Under the pieces are notes generated by a model. The model was not told where the DNA came from and did not search any database. It was given only the letters and a program-made list of their open reading frames with translations. From JBFWWP01 sp050246115 (GTDB lineage Bacteria; Planctomycetota; UBA8108; UBA1146; JAJFFE01), in assembly GCA_050246115.1 (NCBI GenBank), contig JBFWWP010000025.1:25059-89058 (forward strand): 64,000 bases of DNA, given 5' to 3'. Positions 42,318 through 51,523 of this stretch are shown one piece after another. The translations under genes and the position numbers were made by a program. Position 1 is the stretch's first letter; the number at the start of each line of letters is the position of its first letter.

Positions 42318-44951
42318 ATGCGTCACTTGTCTCCTCGTCTCGCATGCGTTTCGGCCGTGGTACTCACGATCTGCCCGGCGGACCGTCCTTGCGCCGCCCA
42401 GGGTGGGGCGTTCCAAGCTGCCGTGCTCCAGGGACTCGAACTCTCGAGCGCCCGGATCCAACCGCTCGTGTTCGCCGAGAATCCCGTGAGCGGCGTCCTC
42501 CACACGACGGTGTCACCCGCAGAGGGTGTCTTCTGGACGCTCGAGCTCGAGCGGCACTCCCTGCGATCGGATCGATTCGCCGTGTGGGTCGACGACGGCA
42601 GCCACCTGACGCGGGTTCCCGCACCGCCGATCGTCACGTGGAAGGGCCGCGTGCTCGAAACGGGTGACGCGGTGCGCGCCAGTTTCGACGGCACCGCCAT
42701 GCGCGCGATCATTTTTGGCGCCGCCAACAGCTGGACGGTGCAGCCCGTTTCGGACGCTGGGGTCGTGAGTCCGACACCGTCGCTCCACGCTCTGTACGAC
42801 GCGGGTGACATTGCGGTCCCGCAGTACGAGTGCGGCGTTGTCAACGACTTCACGATCGGTGGCGACCCGGGTGAAGGCGGAGCGCAACCCTTCGGCACCG
42901 GACTGAAGATTTGCGACCTCGCGGTCGACGCCGACTTCGACTTCTACGTGGACAACGGCCAGAGCGTGGGCGCGACCGTGCAGAACATCGAGACGGTCAT
43001 GAACGCGGTGGAGAACGTCTACGAGGCGTCGGTCAGCATTACCTACGAGCTGACCACGGTCGTCGTCCGAACGACGGCCGGCACACCCTACACGACCTCC
43101 AATGCGGGCGCGCTGCTCGGTCAGTTCGCGTCGGTGTGGAACAGTGCGCCGTTCACTAACATCCGCGGCGACCTCTCGCACCTGTTCACGGGCCGCAATC
43201 TTTCGGGGTCGACGATCGGCATCGCCTCGCTGAGCGTGGTCTGCAGCGCCGACAATCAGTACGGACTTTCCGAGACCAGCTTCTCCACCAACTTCAACTC
43301 CCGCGTGGCGCTCACTGCACACGAACTCGGACACAACTGGAGCGCACCACACTGCAACGGAATCAACCCCTGTCGCATCATGTGCTCGGGCCTCGGCGGG
43401 TGTAACGGCATCAACCCGCTGTCCTTTGCGCCAGTGCCGGCCGCCCAGATCGCGGCCTTCCGCGACTCTCGAACCTGCCTCAGCGACCTGGCGTTGCCGC
43501 TCACGCTCCCCTTCCAAGACGAGTTCGAGAACAACAACGTCGCGACGTCCAATTGGGTGTACGTACAAGGCGCGTTCGTGAGCACCGCGGCCATCGGCGA
43601 GCCCAGCGGCACCCGTTCGTTGAATCTGGACTCAGCGGGCCCCGAGGACTATCGCGACGACGAAGTTCGAAGCAACTTCATTGCCCTCGGCGGAGTCTTC
43701 CAGCCCACGCTCACCTACCAGACCGAACACGTGGGCGTGGAAGCGGGCGAGCAACTCGTAGTCGAGTACTGGGCCAGCAATCGGGTGTGGGTGGAGCTGA
43801 ATCGCATCACCTCGAACGGCGTGGATCAGACCGCCTTCGTTCTGCACTCCCACAATCTGACCGGCACTGCCCTTCACAACGAGTTCCGGATTCGCTTTCG
43901 AACCGAGGGTGACGGCCTATCGGATGACTGGTTCATCGACAGCGTGAACGTGACCGAAGGGATCTTCATTCCCGACCCGCCCAGCATCTCCTCGGTGTCG
44001 CCGGCGATCTCCAACATCGAGGGCGGAATCACGGTGAGCGTGCTCGGCGACGACCTAGCCCCCGAGGCCATCGTCACCGTGGGCTCGATCCCACTGATCA
44101 GCCAAACGTTCGTGAACGCGACGCAGATCGTCGGCGTCATCCCTCCCACCCTCAGCGGCGGGTTCGAGGATGTGACCGTCACGCAGAGCTCGGGTACGTC
44201 CACGCTGACTAACGGCTTCCGCTACGTGGACGACAAGATCATTGTGGAAAGCAAGGACGTCGTTCCCGGCCAAGCCAACGTCAACATCAACGTGACCATG
44301 GACAATGAGTCCCCCATCGCCGGCTATTCCTACGGACTGGAGGTGAACCCGGCGGCACTGCAGATCGCGGACGTCACCCTGAATGGAACCCTCGCGGCCA
44401 ACTCGTGGTTCGTTTACACGAGCATCGACAACAGTGCCGCCGGCGGCTGGTTCGTCATCGGCGTGGTATTCGATCAGAACATCCAAGTGGTGATCCCGCC
44501 CGGAACCAATCAGTTGATCACGCGGTTCGCGGTCGACGTCGACGCGAGCGTAACCCCGGGCGAACTGCTCGAGCTGCAAGTTCGGGATGATCTCAGCGAC
44601 CCGGTCGTGGATCTGACCTTCGGGCTCTCGGACGGCTCGGCGTTGCGCCCCGCCCGTATCAGCGGGTTCCTTTCGGCCGTCGCGGGGGCCTCGTTCGTAC
44701 GCGGCGACGCCAACGCCACCGGGTCGGTCGACATCTCCGACGCGGTGCTGACTCTCGGCTATCTCTTCGCAGGTGACAGCGTCTCGTGCCTGGACGCACT
44801 CGACGTCGCCGACGATGGGCAAGTCAACATCGGCGACGCGATCTCGCTGTTGAGCTACCTGTTCAGCGGTGGCACGGCGCCCGCAGCGCCGTTCCCGGCG
44901 GCGGGTATCGACCCGACACCGGATGCGATCGATTGCGTGCCGGCACCGTAG
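42318..44951 (+). CDS. Secreted M12-type metzincin protease with IPT/TIG, cohesin-like and dockerin-like parts
   Basis: 877 residues from ATG 42318. Signal peptide 'LACVSAVVLTICPADRPCAA'. A propeptide-like region leads to a reprolysin-type catalytic domain with zinc motif HELGHNWSAPH at 335-345 (HExxHxxxxxH) followed by a Cys-rich loop 'GINPCRIMCSGLGGC'. About 395-550 is a beta-sandwich, about 555-640 an IPT/TIG domain ('PPSISSVSPAISNIEGGITV'), about 645-790 a cohesin-like strand-rich part, and the last 80 residues a dockerin-like pair of EF-hand-type loops ('RGDANATGSVDISDAVLTLG', 'DVADDGQVNIGDAISLLSYL'). It degrades protein outside the cell, by family. Followed by an exported protein and a second protease. 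Confidence 0.88.
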   Translation: MRHLSPRLACVSAVVLTICPADRPCAAQGGAFQAAVLQGLELSSARIQPLVFAENPVSGVLHTTVSPAEGVFWTLELERHSLRSDRFAVWVDDGSHLTRVPAPPIVTWKGRVLETGDAVRASFDGTAMRAIIFGAANSWTVQPVSDAGVVSPTPSLHALYDAGDIAVPQYECGVVNDFTIGGDPGEGGAQPFGTGLKICDLAVDADFDFYVDNGQSVGATVQNIETVMNAVENVYEASVSITYELTTVVVRTTAGTPYTTSNAGALLGQFASVWNSAPFTNIRGDLSHLFTGRNLSGSTIGIASLSVVCSADNQYGLSETSFSTNFNSRVALTAHELGHNWSAPHCNGINPCRIMCSGLGGCNGINPLSFAPVPAAQIAAFRDSRTCLSDLALPLTLPFQDEFENNNVATSNWVYVQGAFVSTAAIGEPSGTRSLNLDSAGPEDYRDDEVRSNFIALGGVFQPTLTYQTEHVGVEAGEQLVVEYWASNRVWVELNRITSNGVDQTAFVLHSHNLTGTALHNEFRIRFRTEGDGLSDDWFIDSVNVTEGIFIPDPPSISSVSPAISNIEGGITVSVLGDDLAPEAIVTVGSIPLISQTFVNATQIVGVIPPTLSGGFEDVTVTQSSGTSTLTNGFRYVDDKIIVESKDVVPGQANVNINVTMDNESPIAGYSYGLEVNPAALQIADVTLNGTLAANSWFVYTSIDNSAAGGWFVIGVVFDQNIQVVIPPGTNQLITRFAVDVDASVTPGELLELQVRDDLSDPVVDLTFGLSDGSALRPARISGFLSAVAGASFVRGDANATGSVDISDAVLTLGYLFAGDSVSCLDALDVADDGQVNIGDAISLLSYLFSGGTAPAAPFPAAGIDPTPDAIDCVPAP

Positions 44952-45058
44952 CGAGTCGACGATTCGGGGCGGCGCGCCAGGCGGCGCTGCCCCGACAGAC
45001 GACGGCTGTGGAAGGGTTCGAGTCGGCGACGACGGTTCCTGCACCGAAAGGAAGCGCA

Positions 45059-45610
45059 ATGGGGCGCAGTCGAGCTTTCACCTATCTGGCGCTCGTGGTC
45101 TTGGGCCTAGGGCTCAGCACTTCCATACTGGCGATTCAGCAACGGGTCGATCTGGAGTGGCTGTGCCGTGGGGCCGAGCACATCGTCATCGGTACGGTCA
45201 CGGACGTGCGCGGCTACCGGGGCCAGTGGCCCGGAGTCGGCGAGGTGATCTTCAGCGACGTGACCATCGAGCCGAGTGCGGAGTGGAAGGGAAGCGTGCC
45301 ACGGGGTGTGCCGCTGGTGCTGCAGGTGCCCGGCGGCCTCGCTCCCGACGGCGTCGAGATGCGGGTCTCCGAGGCTCCCCGCTTCACGAAGGGCGAGAAG
45401 GTGCTCGTGTTCGTCCACACCTTCCTCGACCGCCTGTGGGTCCGCGGTTGGGAACAGGGTAAGTACACCATCTTCGTCGAACGCGTCGCGGGATCCGCGA
45501 GCCAGCCAATCTCGGAGGACATCCTGACCCACGCTCTGAAGCGGAAGGTCGACGCAATCCTCGCCGCCCAGGCCATTGAGCCCGGCGAGAAGAAAGCGGG
45601 TGACCGATGA
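45059..45610 (+). CDS. Small exported protein between two proteases
   Basis: 183 residues from ATG 45059, preceded by AAAGGAAG. Signal-peptide-like N terminus 'YLALVVLGLGLSTSILA'. The body is beta-rich: 'RGAEHIVIGTVTDVRGYRGQ', 'VIFSDVTIEPSAEWKGSVPR', 'VLQVPGGLAPDGVEMRVSEA', 'PRFTKGEKVLVFVH', a pattern I associate with small secreted proteins next to matrixin-like proteases, where 'GEKVLVFV' ends an OB- or Ig-like fold. The stop overlaps the start of the matrixin-like gene (ATGA), so the two are co-translated. It could be a chaperone, inhibitor or partner of that protease; this is inference from gene order. Confidence 0.75.
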   Translation: MGRSRAFTYLALVVLGLGLSTSILAIQQRVDLEWLCRGAEHIVIGTVTDVRGYRGQWPGVGEVIFSDVTIEPSAEWKGSVPRGVPLVLQVPGGLAPDGVEMRVSEAPRFTKGEKVLVFVHTFLDRLWVRGWEQGKYTIFVERVAGSASQPISEDILTHALKRKVDAILAAQAIEPGEKKAGDR

Positions 45611-47481
45611 GCCCCCCCAGAAAGCTTGCCTACCTGGCCCTGGTCATGCTGGCCTTCATCTTCGAAGGCGAGTTCTCGCGATCGTTCGTGCTCGAGGGCC
45701 CCGACTGGCCGACTGGCATCGCCGGATTCCGCGTGAATCCGACGTTCCCCGTGGCCACGGGCGGGACTGCTGCCCAGCAGGTCGAGGCGATTCGCTGTGC
45801 TGCGTCGGCATGGCGCAACCAAGGCACGACGAACTTCAACTTCAACTATCTGGGCCAGACCGTAACCACCACCGTCAACACCGGCGACAACAACAATGCG
45901 GTGTTCTATACCGCCCAGAACTCGGGGGACGCGGCCGCCGCCACCACGTTCTATTCGTTCGTCGGCAGCAACTTCGTCGGGTTCGACATGGTCTTCTGGG
46001 GCGCAAACTCGTTCCAAACGTTCACCTGGAACGGGGTCGGCGATTCAGTGGGCAATCAAACCGACATCATCGGAATCGGCGTTCACGAGTTCGGACACGC
46101 GCTCGGACTCGGTCACACGACGGCGAACGGCGCGACCATGGAGGCGAGCTTCTCAGGTACCGGCATGCCGCTGCGGACGCTGCACACCGACGACATCGCC
46201 GGGGTGCAATCACTTTATGGGGTCAACGCCTCGATCAGCGACAATCCCGCAATCAACAGCGTCACGCCGCCCGATGGTCCGGTCGGTGGCGGCAACGAAG
46301 TGATCATCACCGGAGCCAACTTCACGTGGACGGGCAACACCAGTTTGTCCATTGGCGGAGTCGGGCTACCGAGCAGTCAGTTTTCGGTCGATAGTTGCTC
46401 GACCCTGCGCATTCCGAGCATGCCCGCGCACGCCGCCGGGCCGGTCTCGATCAGCATTTCGAATGCGTTGGGTTCGGTGACTCTGACGAGCGCCTACTTT
46501 TACGGCAACGCGGCGCCCGTGATCCAGCAGGTCACGCCGAACGCCGGCACCGCCGGAGGCGGCACGCCAGTGCAGATCATCGGGACGAACTTCTCACCGG
46601 ACGCGACCGTCTTCTTCGGAGTCACACCGCTCACGAACGCGCAGTTCGTCAACAGCTCCCTCATCACCGGGTTGACGCCGGCCGGAGCTCCCGGTCCGAT
46701 CGATGTCCTCGTCGCCCAGGCGGCCGGCTCGTCGACCCTCACGAACGGTTTCACCTACACCAACAACGTGCTGCGCATCGAGAACGCGACGGTCACTGCG
46801 GGAGCTACCGGCGTGGTCGTACGCGCGCTCGCGGACCACAATCAACCGCTCGCGGGGTTCTCCTTTGGCGTGGACATGGATGCGAACCTCATCACCCCCA
46901 CGGCGGTCACGCTGGCGGGGACCTCGGCGCAAGGTGCAGGGTTTTTCGACGGCGCCATCGATCCGGGTCCGGAGCCCGGCGGCTGGGTCACCGTCGGCGT
47001 GGTCTTCGACCTGTTCAGCGTGAACACCATACCGGCCGCGAACAACGATCCCATCGCGCGGATCGAGTTGTCGATCAGTCCGTTTGCGCAGTCCGGCTTC
47101 CCACTGATCCTCCAGGTCACGGACGCCGTCGGCGCGGTACCGGTCGACGTTTGCTTCGTGCCGCCCACCGGCCTTTGTTTCGCGCCGGACACGGTGCCCG
47201 GCATCCTGCAGGTCGTCGAAGGGAGCCTGTTCATCCGCGGCGACAGCAACGGCGACCTCGCGTTCAACATCGCCGATCCGGTGTCGTGCCTGTCGTATTT
47301 GTTCAGCATGGGACCCGCGGACTGCCTGGATGCTTTGGACTGTAACGATGACGGGACGGTCAACATCGCCGACGCCGTGTTCAGCCTGTCGAACCTCTTC
47401 CAGATGGGGCCCAATCCGCCCGCTCCGTTCCCGAATCCGGGGATCGACCCGACCTTGGATCTGCTCGACTGCAACTTCTGA
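45607..47481 (+). CDS. Secreted matrixin-like (M10) metalloprotease with IPT/TIG and dockerin-like parts
   Basis: 624 residues. N-terminal signal-like segment 'YLALVMLAFIFEGEFSRSFV'. The catalytic domain contains HEFGHALGLGH at 160-170 and a Met-turn candidate in 'GATMEASF', as in matrixins. Two IPT/TIG domains follow at about 215-385 ('INSVTPPDGPVGGGNEVIIT', 'IQQVTPNAGTAGGGTPVQII'), then a cohesin-like region and a C-terminal dockerin-like pair ('RGDSNGDLAFNIADPVSCLS', 'DCNDDGTVNIADAVFSLSNL'). Its domain order parallels the M12-type protease upstream. The start overlaps the stop of the small exported protein gene. Confidence 0.88.
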   Translation: MSPPRKLAYLALVMLAFIFEGEFSRSFVLEGPDWPTGIAGFRVNPTFPVATGGTAAQQVEAIRCAASAWRNQGTTNFNFNYLGQTVTTTVNTGDNNNAVFYTAQNSGDAAAATTFYSFVGSNFVGFDMVFWGANSFQTFTWNGVGDSVGNQTDIIGIGVHEFGHALGLGHTTANGATMEASFSGTGMPLRTLHTDDIAGVQSLYGVNASISDNPAINSVTPPDGPVGGGNEVIITGANFTWTGNTSLSIGGVGLPSSQFSVDSCSTLRIPSMPAHAAGPVSISISNALGSVTLTSAYFYGNAAPVIQQVTPNAGTAGGGTPVQIIGTNFSPDATVFFGVTPLTNAQFVNSSLITGLTPAGAPGPIDVLVAQAAGSSTLTNGFTYTNNVLRIENATVTAGATGVVVRALADHNQPLAGFSFGVDMDANLITPTAVTLAGTSAQGAGFFDGAIDPGPEPGGWVTVGVVFDLFSVNTIPAANNDPIARIELSISPFAQSGFPLILQVTDAVGAVPVDVCFVPPTGLCFAPDTVPGILQVVEGSLFIRGDSNGDLAFNIADPVSCLSYLFSMGPADCLDALDCNDDGTVNIADAVFSLSNLFQMGPNPPAPFPNPGIDPTLDLLDCNF

Positions 47482-47585
47482 CCCGCTCGGCTGGCGGGTG
47501 AGACTCCCGGGAACCGAGTGCGCGAGCCGAGCGTCTGTCCCTCTGGAGCGAGGCCCCTTGCAAGGTCTCGGAAGGAGGGCTGGGG

Positions 47586-48317
47586 ATGATGGAGGATGCC
47601 GTGCAGCATGCCGATGACGAAGGTCGCCGGGCGGAACCCCCGATCGTCGCGGCCAAGGAGCGAATCGCCCGACGCAACGCTGCTGCGGGACGTGGAATCG
47701 GTGACGACGCGATCCTCGGTGCCCCAGCACCGCGGCCGGGTCCGCTCGCCGACGCTGTCGGCGGCCGACTTCCCCCGGGCCAACACCTGGTTTCAGGCTT
47801 TCCGGTACTCGACCTCGGTGTGCAACCGCGAGTCACTCCCGAGCGCTGGAAACTGCAGGTCGTCGGATCGGTCCCGGCGCGGGAGTTCGACTGGGACTCC
47901 TTTCTCGCGCTGCCGCAGACCCAGTTCGTCACCGACCTTCACTGCGTGACGACATGGTCGATCTTCGATTCCACGGTCCAAGGAGTTCGGTTCGTCGACC
48001 TGCTACCGCTCCTCGAGGTCGACTCGGGGTGCACCCACGTCACCTTCCACAGCTACGATGACTACACCACCAACGTGCCGATCGAGGCGCTGTTGCGAGC
48101 CGACTCCGCGCTCATCCACTCCTGGAATGGAAAGCCCCTCACTCGGGAACACGGCGCCCCCGTTCGTGCCTGGATCCCGCGGCTCTACGCGTGGAAGAGT
48201 GCCAAGTGGATCCGCAAGATCGAGTTCATGACCGCGGACCGCCCTGGCTTCTGGGAAGTCCGCGGCTACCACGATCACGCGGATCCGTGGCTGGAGCAGC
48301 GATTCTCGGGTCGCTGA
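47586..48317 (+). CDS. Molybdopterin-dependent oxidoreductase (sulfite oxidase fold)
   Basis: 243 residues. It has the Moco-binding domain of the sulfite-oxidase family: 'VTPERWKLQVVGSVPAREFD', the molybdenum ligand Cys120 in 'TDLHCVTTWS', 'RFVDLLPLLEVDSGCTHVTF', 'TTNVPIEALLRADSALIHSW', and 'KSAKWIRKIEFM'. There is no dimerisation domain and no Tat signal, so it resembles small YedY-type or standalone domains acting in the cytoplasm. Substrate unknown. A small stem (ACCCGC/GCGGGT) marks the end of the gene upstream. ATG 47586 or 47589 are equally possible. Confidence 0.88.
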   Translation: MMEDAVQHADDEGRRAEPPIVAAKERIARRNAAAGRGIGDDAILGAPAPRPGPLADAVGGRLPPGQHLVSGFPVLDLGVQPRVTPERWKLQVVGSVPAREFDWDSFLALPQTQFVTDLHCVTTWSIFDSTVQGVRFVDLLPLLEVDSGCTHVTFHSYDDYTTNVPIEALLRADSALIHSWNGKPLTREHGAPVRAWIPRLYAWKSAKWIRKIEFMTADRPGFWEVRGYHDHADPWLEQRFSGR

Positions 48318-48408
48318 GCGCGCCGAGTGCACGGCCGGGTTCGGTCGCCCGCTGCTGCCACTGGGGTTCCCTCATCGAATCACGGTCGGCGCCGTTGCGC
48401 CCGAGCGC

Positions 48409-50094
48409 CTACTCAGGCGCTCGGTGAACGACCACTTGGGCGAACGGGATCACCCAACGGTGCTCGTTACAGGCGTCGACCAAGATCCGCGAAACCGCGC
48501 GCTGGAGCACGAGGTACTTGCCCGCGCTGGTCCCACCGAGATCGACGAGAACGTCATAGTCGAGGGATGATGCGCCAGCCGCTTTGAACTCGACCACGAC
48601 CCGGCGGACTTCGGTCTCATCGACAAGCTTGGCGAGTTCGGTCGTGAGTTTGGCCTGCATCAGCCTCGGGACTTCCGTGGTGCACACCGCCTGGTGTGCG
48701 TAGTCGATGCCGAAGGTGACCTTGAGGCGATACCCCCCCGAGAGATTGCGCGGGCTCGCGTCGAGAAAGGCGCGCGTCGGGTAGGTCTGCACAGCACCCC
48801 CCGGTACTCCGACCTGAACCGAGTCCGGGCTTTGGTGCAACACCTGCCCGAACGTGGAGTCACCCAAGAGCACCCAGTCGCCCTGCCGGCTCGGGAACCA
48901 CACCTCGTTATCTCCCAGCGGTCGCGAATGGAAGCCTGCGAGGTTCTGAACCGGAATCCGGTACTCTCCGCCAGTGAGATCGGGATTGCGGAGCACGGTG
49001 TAGATCTTGAGCGCATCGACTCGCCAAGGAAGCCCCTCGAAAACCACGCGCTCCCCCTCGCGAACGGTTCCCAGGTTGAGCAACGTCCGCACCTGTTCGA
49101 AGAACTGGGGCAGCATATTGACGCTCGCCCAACCGGCCCCGACCAGGAAGATCAACACGATCACGAGAAGCACCCAGTCGCTCACCGTGAACAGCACCAT
49201 GAGCATCACCAGGAGCGCGATCAAGACGGACAGCACGTGCAGCACGACCCCGGCGAGACGCGAGTAGAACGACGGCCGGCGACGAAAGATCAACTTGAGC
49301 GCGCGGTGACGTGCGAATCGCAGGATCAGCAAGGCGGCGAAGAAACTGGACCCGGCCAGCAACAGGTTGAGCCCGCGGGAGCGAAAGAACCCGTTGAAGA
49401 AGCTCCCGGTCGATTCGATGAGGGACTTGCGCTCCCCGAGTTTCTGTTCGAGTTCGAGACCGGCAATCCGGCGGCTGGCGTCGTAGGTCTCCTCGCGCTC
49501 CCGCCACGAAGCACGCTCCTGCCGGAGTCGCTCGGCGAGCGCCGACGTCGGATCGACGCCGGGGATCAGGCGATCGAGGTTCTGAAGCGCCCGACGAGCT
49601 TGGGCGAGGCGTTGTTCGTACAGGGCGACCTGGCTTCGTAGCTGCTCGATCTGGCGTGGCTCGGCGGTCACTTCCTTGAGTTGCTGTACGAGCGGGCGCA
49701 GGAGCGTCGTGAGTTCGTTGCGCAGATCGAACGCCTCTTCGCTGGGATCGAGGAGTTGTCCCAAGTCGACCTGTGCAGATAGGCTCGTGAACTTCGCTCG
49801 CTGCGCGGCCAGCTCCTGGCGGAGGCGTGCCACCTCGGCGGTCAGGGGCTCTCGACGCGCGGTCCGCCCGGCCTGGTCGAGCGCGAGTTCGGCCTCTCGG
49901 AGCTCGTTCTCCTTCGCCGCGATCGCCTCCGACATGGTCTCGAGCGCTCGCTGCGGCGAGTCCTTCTCGACGGGAGTCGGCAGCGGCGGCGGCACGACCT
50001 CTTGGGCGTGCAGAGACCGCGGGAGCTGCAGGACCAGGCAAAGCGCAGCGAGTGCGAACTGACAAACCGGACGGGTAGCGACCGAGCGCAACAT
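48409..50094 (-). CDS. Mechanosensitive-channel-like (MscS family) protein
   Basis: 561 residues from ATG 50094. Signal peptide 'LAALCLVLQLPRSLHAQ', then a periplasmic coiled-coil domain at about 35-225 rich in Glu/Arg/Leu. Three membrane helices at about 245-345 ('LNLLLAGSSFFAALLILRFA', 'VLHVLSVLIALLVMLMVLFT', 'WVLLVIVLIFLVGAGWASVN'), and a C-terminal beta domain ('VREGERVVFEGLPWRVDALK', 'DWVLLGDSTFGQVLHQSPDS') typical of MscS. The layout recalls MscK/MscM with an enlarged periplasmic part. The pore helix lacks the classic Gly/Ala zipper, so channel function is an inference. Confidence 0.78.
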   Translation of the reverse strand: MLRSVATRPVCQFALAALCLVLQLPRSLHAQEVVPPPLPTPVEKDSPQRALETMSEAIAAKENELREAELALDQAGRTARREPLTAEVARLRQELAAQRAKFTSLSAQVDLGQLLDPSEEAFDLRNELTTLLRPLVQQLKEVTAEPRQIEQLRSQVALYEQRLAQARRALQNLDRLIPGVDPTSALAERLRQERASWREREETYDASRRIAGLELEQKLGERKSLIESTGSFFNGFFRSRGLNLLLAGSSFFAALLILRFARHRALKLIFRRRPSFYSRLAGVVLHVLSVLIALLVMLMVLFTVSDWVLLVIVLIFLVGAGWASVNMLPQFFEQVRTLLNLGTVREGERVVFEGLPWRVDALKIYTVLRNPDLTGGEYRIPVQNLAGFHSRPLGDNEVWFPSRQGDWVLLGDSTFGQVLHQSPDSVQVGVPGGAVQTYPTRAFLDASPRNLSGGYRLKVTFGIDYAHQAVCTTEVPRLMQAKLTTELAKLVDETEVRRVVVEFKAAGASSLDYDVLVDLGGTSAGKYLVLQRAVSRILVDACNEHRWVIPFAQVVVHRAPE

Positions 50095-50304
50095 GGAGTC
50101 TCCTCTGAGCGAAGCCGACGACGCGTGGGCAAGGGCGAGAATAGGATCCGGCGCTGGGCAGTTCCAGGAGAAAGCCCCGACGCGGCGTGCGCCTCCAAGC
50201 TGGGCCGGCCGCTCGTGACGGGGTTCTGCTGCCTTGACGAACCCGATCTCGAGGGAGATCATGCCTTTCCCTCCTTCGAATCTCGATCCTGCCGGAGTAC
50301 GCCC

Positions 50305-51168
50305 ATGCTTGCTACCCGACTTCCTGGCCAATTCATCGTCGTGGCGATTGCGTTGCTCGCGAGCGGGAGCATCGACGCCGCTGGCCTTCGACCGCTCCCG
50401 CCCGGCGACCTCACCCCTGCGCAGCAGCGCTCGTTGGATGACCTCGTCGCGAGCCCTGACTACTTCTCACCAGCCATGCGTCTCCGGGAGCAAGCCAACG
50501 AGGGCGTGTTCCACGCGCTCGAAGCGCTCTCGACGAACAAGGACAAGGAAGTTCGCGGTCGTGCTGGCTACGCGCTGGTACTGATCGCGAGCAAGGAAAC
50601 TCTCGGGGCCGCCATCCGCATCGCTCTGACCGACAAGGAGGTTCGGGTGCGAGAGACGATTGCAACCGGCCTGATGTCGCGGGAAATCGCGGAGCTCATG
50701 ACCGAAGCTGGCCTTCTCGAAGAGTGTAAGAAGGGCCTCGCGGACAAGAAGCTCGAGGTTCGGTTGGCATTCGCACTGATCCTGCAGATCAACCACGACC
50801 CCTCGGGCATTGCCGTCCTCGAGAAGGGGCTTGCGCACCGCGACCATCACTGGCAGGAGACGTCGGCCGAGGCGCTGGCCGAGCTCGGAAACGACGCGGG
50901 CGGTGCGATCCTGATCAAGATGCTCAACTACGACGACAAGAACCACCCCTTGATTCGCGCCAACCCTGAAGCGCGAGCCGATCAAGCGGCCCTCGCTAGC
51001 CTCCTGGAGACCATCAACGACGAGCGGGTCCGAGTTTGCGGCCACCTCGCGAAGCTCCGGCATCGCCAGGCCCTGCCGGTGCTCGAGAAACTCACTCGGT
51101 CGCAGGTGGCGCGCGTCGCCGAGGCGGCGAAAGTCGCCATCGAGGCCATCGGCAAGGAGAGCCCGTAG
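50305..51168 (+). CDS. Exported HEAT-repeat protein
   Basis: 287 residues. Signal peptide 'FIVVAIALLASGSIDAAG'. The mature part is a series of HEAT-type helical repeats: 'KEVRGRAGYALVLIASKETL', 'KEVRVRETIATGLMSREIAE', 'KKLEVRLAFALILQINHDPS', 'RDHHWQETSAEALAELGNDA', and 'QVARVAEAAKVAIEAIGKES'. HEAT repeats bind partner proteins; no active site is visible. Divergent from the channel gene, starts about 210 bp apart, and convergent with the LamG gene. Confidence 0.82.
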   Translation: MLATRLPGQFIVVAIALLASGSIDAAGLRPLPPGDLTPAQQRSLDDLVASPDYFSPAMRLREQANEGVFHALEALSTNKDKEVRGRAGYALVLIASKETLGAAIRIALTDKEVRVRETIATGLMSREIAELMTEAGLLEECKKGLADKKLEVRLAFALILQINHDPSGIAVLEKGLAHRDHHWQETSAEALAELGNDAGGAILIKMLNYDDKNHPLIRANPEARADQAALASLLETINDERVRVCGHLAKLRHRQALPVLEKLTRSQVARVAEAAKVAIEAIGKESP

Positions 51169-51352
51169 TCCGCTGGCGGATCGGATCACGCCCGGCCCAC
51201 TCGCGCTCGTAGACCGGTCGAACCGTCGCGACAGCTGCCGGCGCGCGGGAGGCCCGGGCCTCCACCTGCCAGGGCGGCTCCGGAGCCTGACGCCGAGGCC
51301 GTCGCGCGGCTTTCTGCATGGGCTGGGCTCGCGCCGGACCGCTCCTAAGTCC

Positions 51353-51413
51353 TTTCAAAGAAACGACGAGTGCTCGTTTCGTGAAAATCTGGACACAGTC
51401 GCCAGTTTTTCAC
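51353..51413. terminator. Bidirectional terminator-like palindromes
   Basis: Two overlapping hairpins: TTTCA-AA-GAAACGA / TCGTTTC-G-TGAAA (51353-51386) and GTGAAAA-T-CTGG / CCAG-T-TTTTCAC (51381-51413). In the second, CTGG/CCAG is followed by T-runs in both directions, which suits the convergent gene ends. It stands out as AT-rich in a GC-rich setting. Confidence 0.55.
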
Positions 51414-51428
51414 ACGGGTGCAGCGGAC

Positions 51429-51458
51429 GCGGCTTCGCCGAGGCCGCGAGGGGGCTTT
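51429..51458 (+). repeat. 30-nt intergenic motif, copy 2
   Basis: Same blocks as copy 1, GCGGCTTCGCCG and GCGAGGGGGCTTT, separated by five different bases (AGGCC). Upstream flanks of copies 1 and 2 also share GGTG-AGCG. Confidence 0.65.
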
Positions 51459-51523
51459 CGAGAGCCCGCTCGAGATGAACCTAGGCACGAAGCAAGCGCG
51501 CACGCGCTTGATCTGGGACTAGA

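Larger units (their letters stand above)
51169..51523. other. Convergent intergenic region with palindromes and motif copy 2
   Basis: 355 bp between the ends of two convergent genes. It holds an AT-rich pair of palindromes (51353-51413) and the second copy of the 30-nt motif (51429-51458). No gene seen. Confidence 0.55.

Noticed and set aside
48188..50094. Plus-strand open frames across the MscS-like gene
   Set aside because: Antisense to a gene with clear signal peptide, membrane helices and beta domain.
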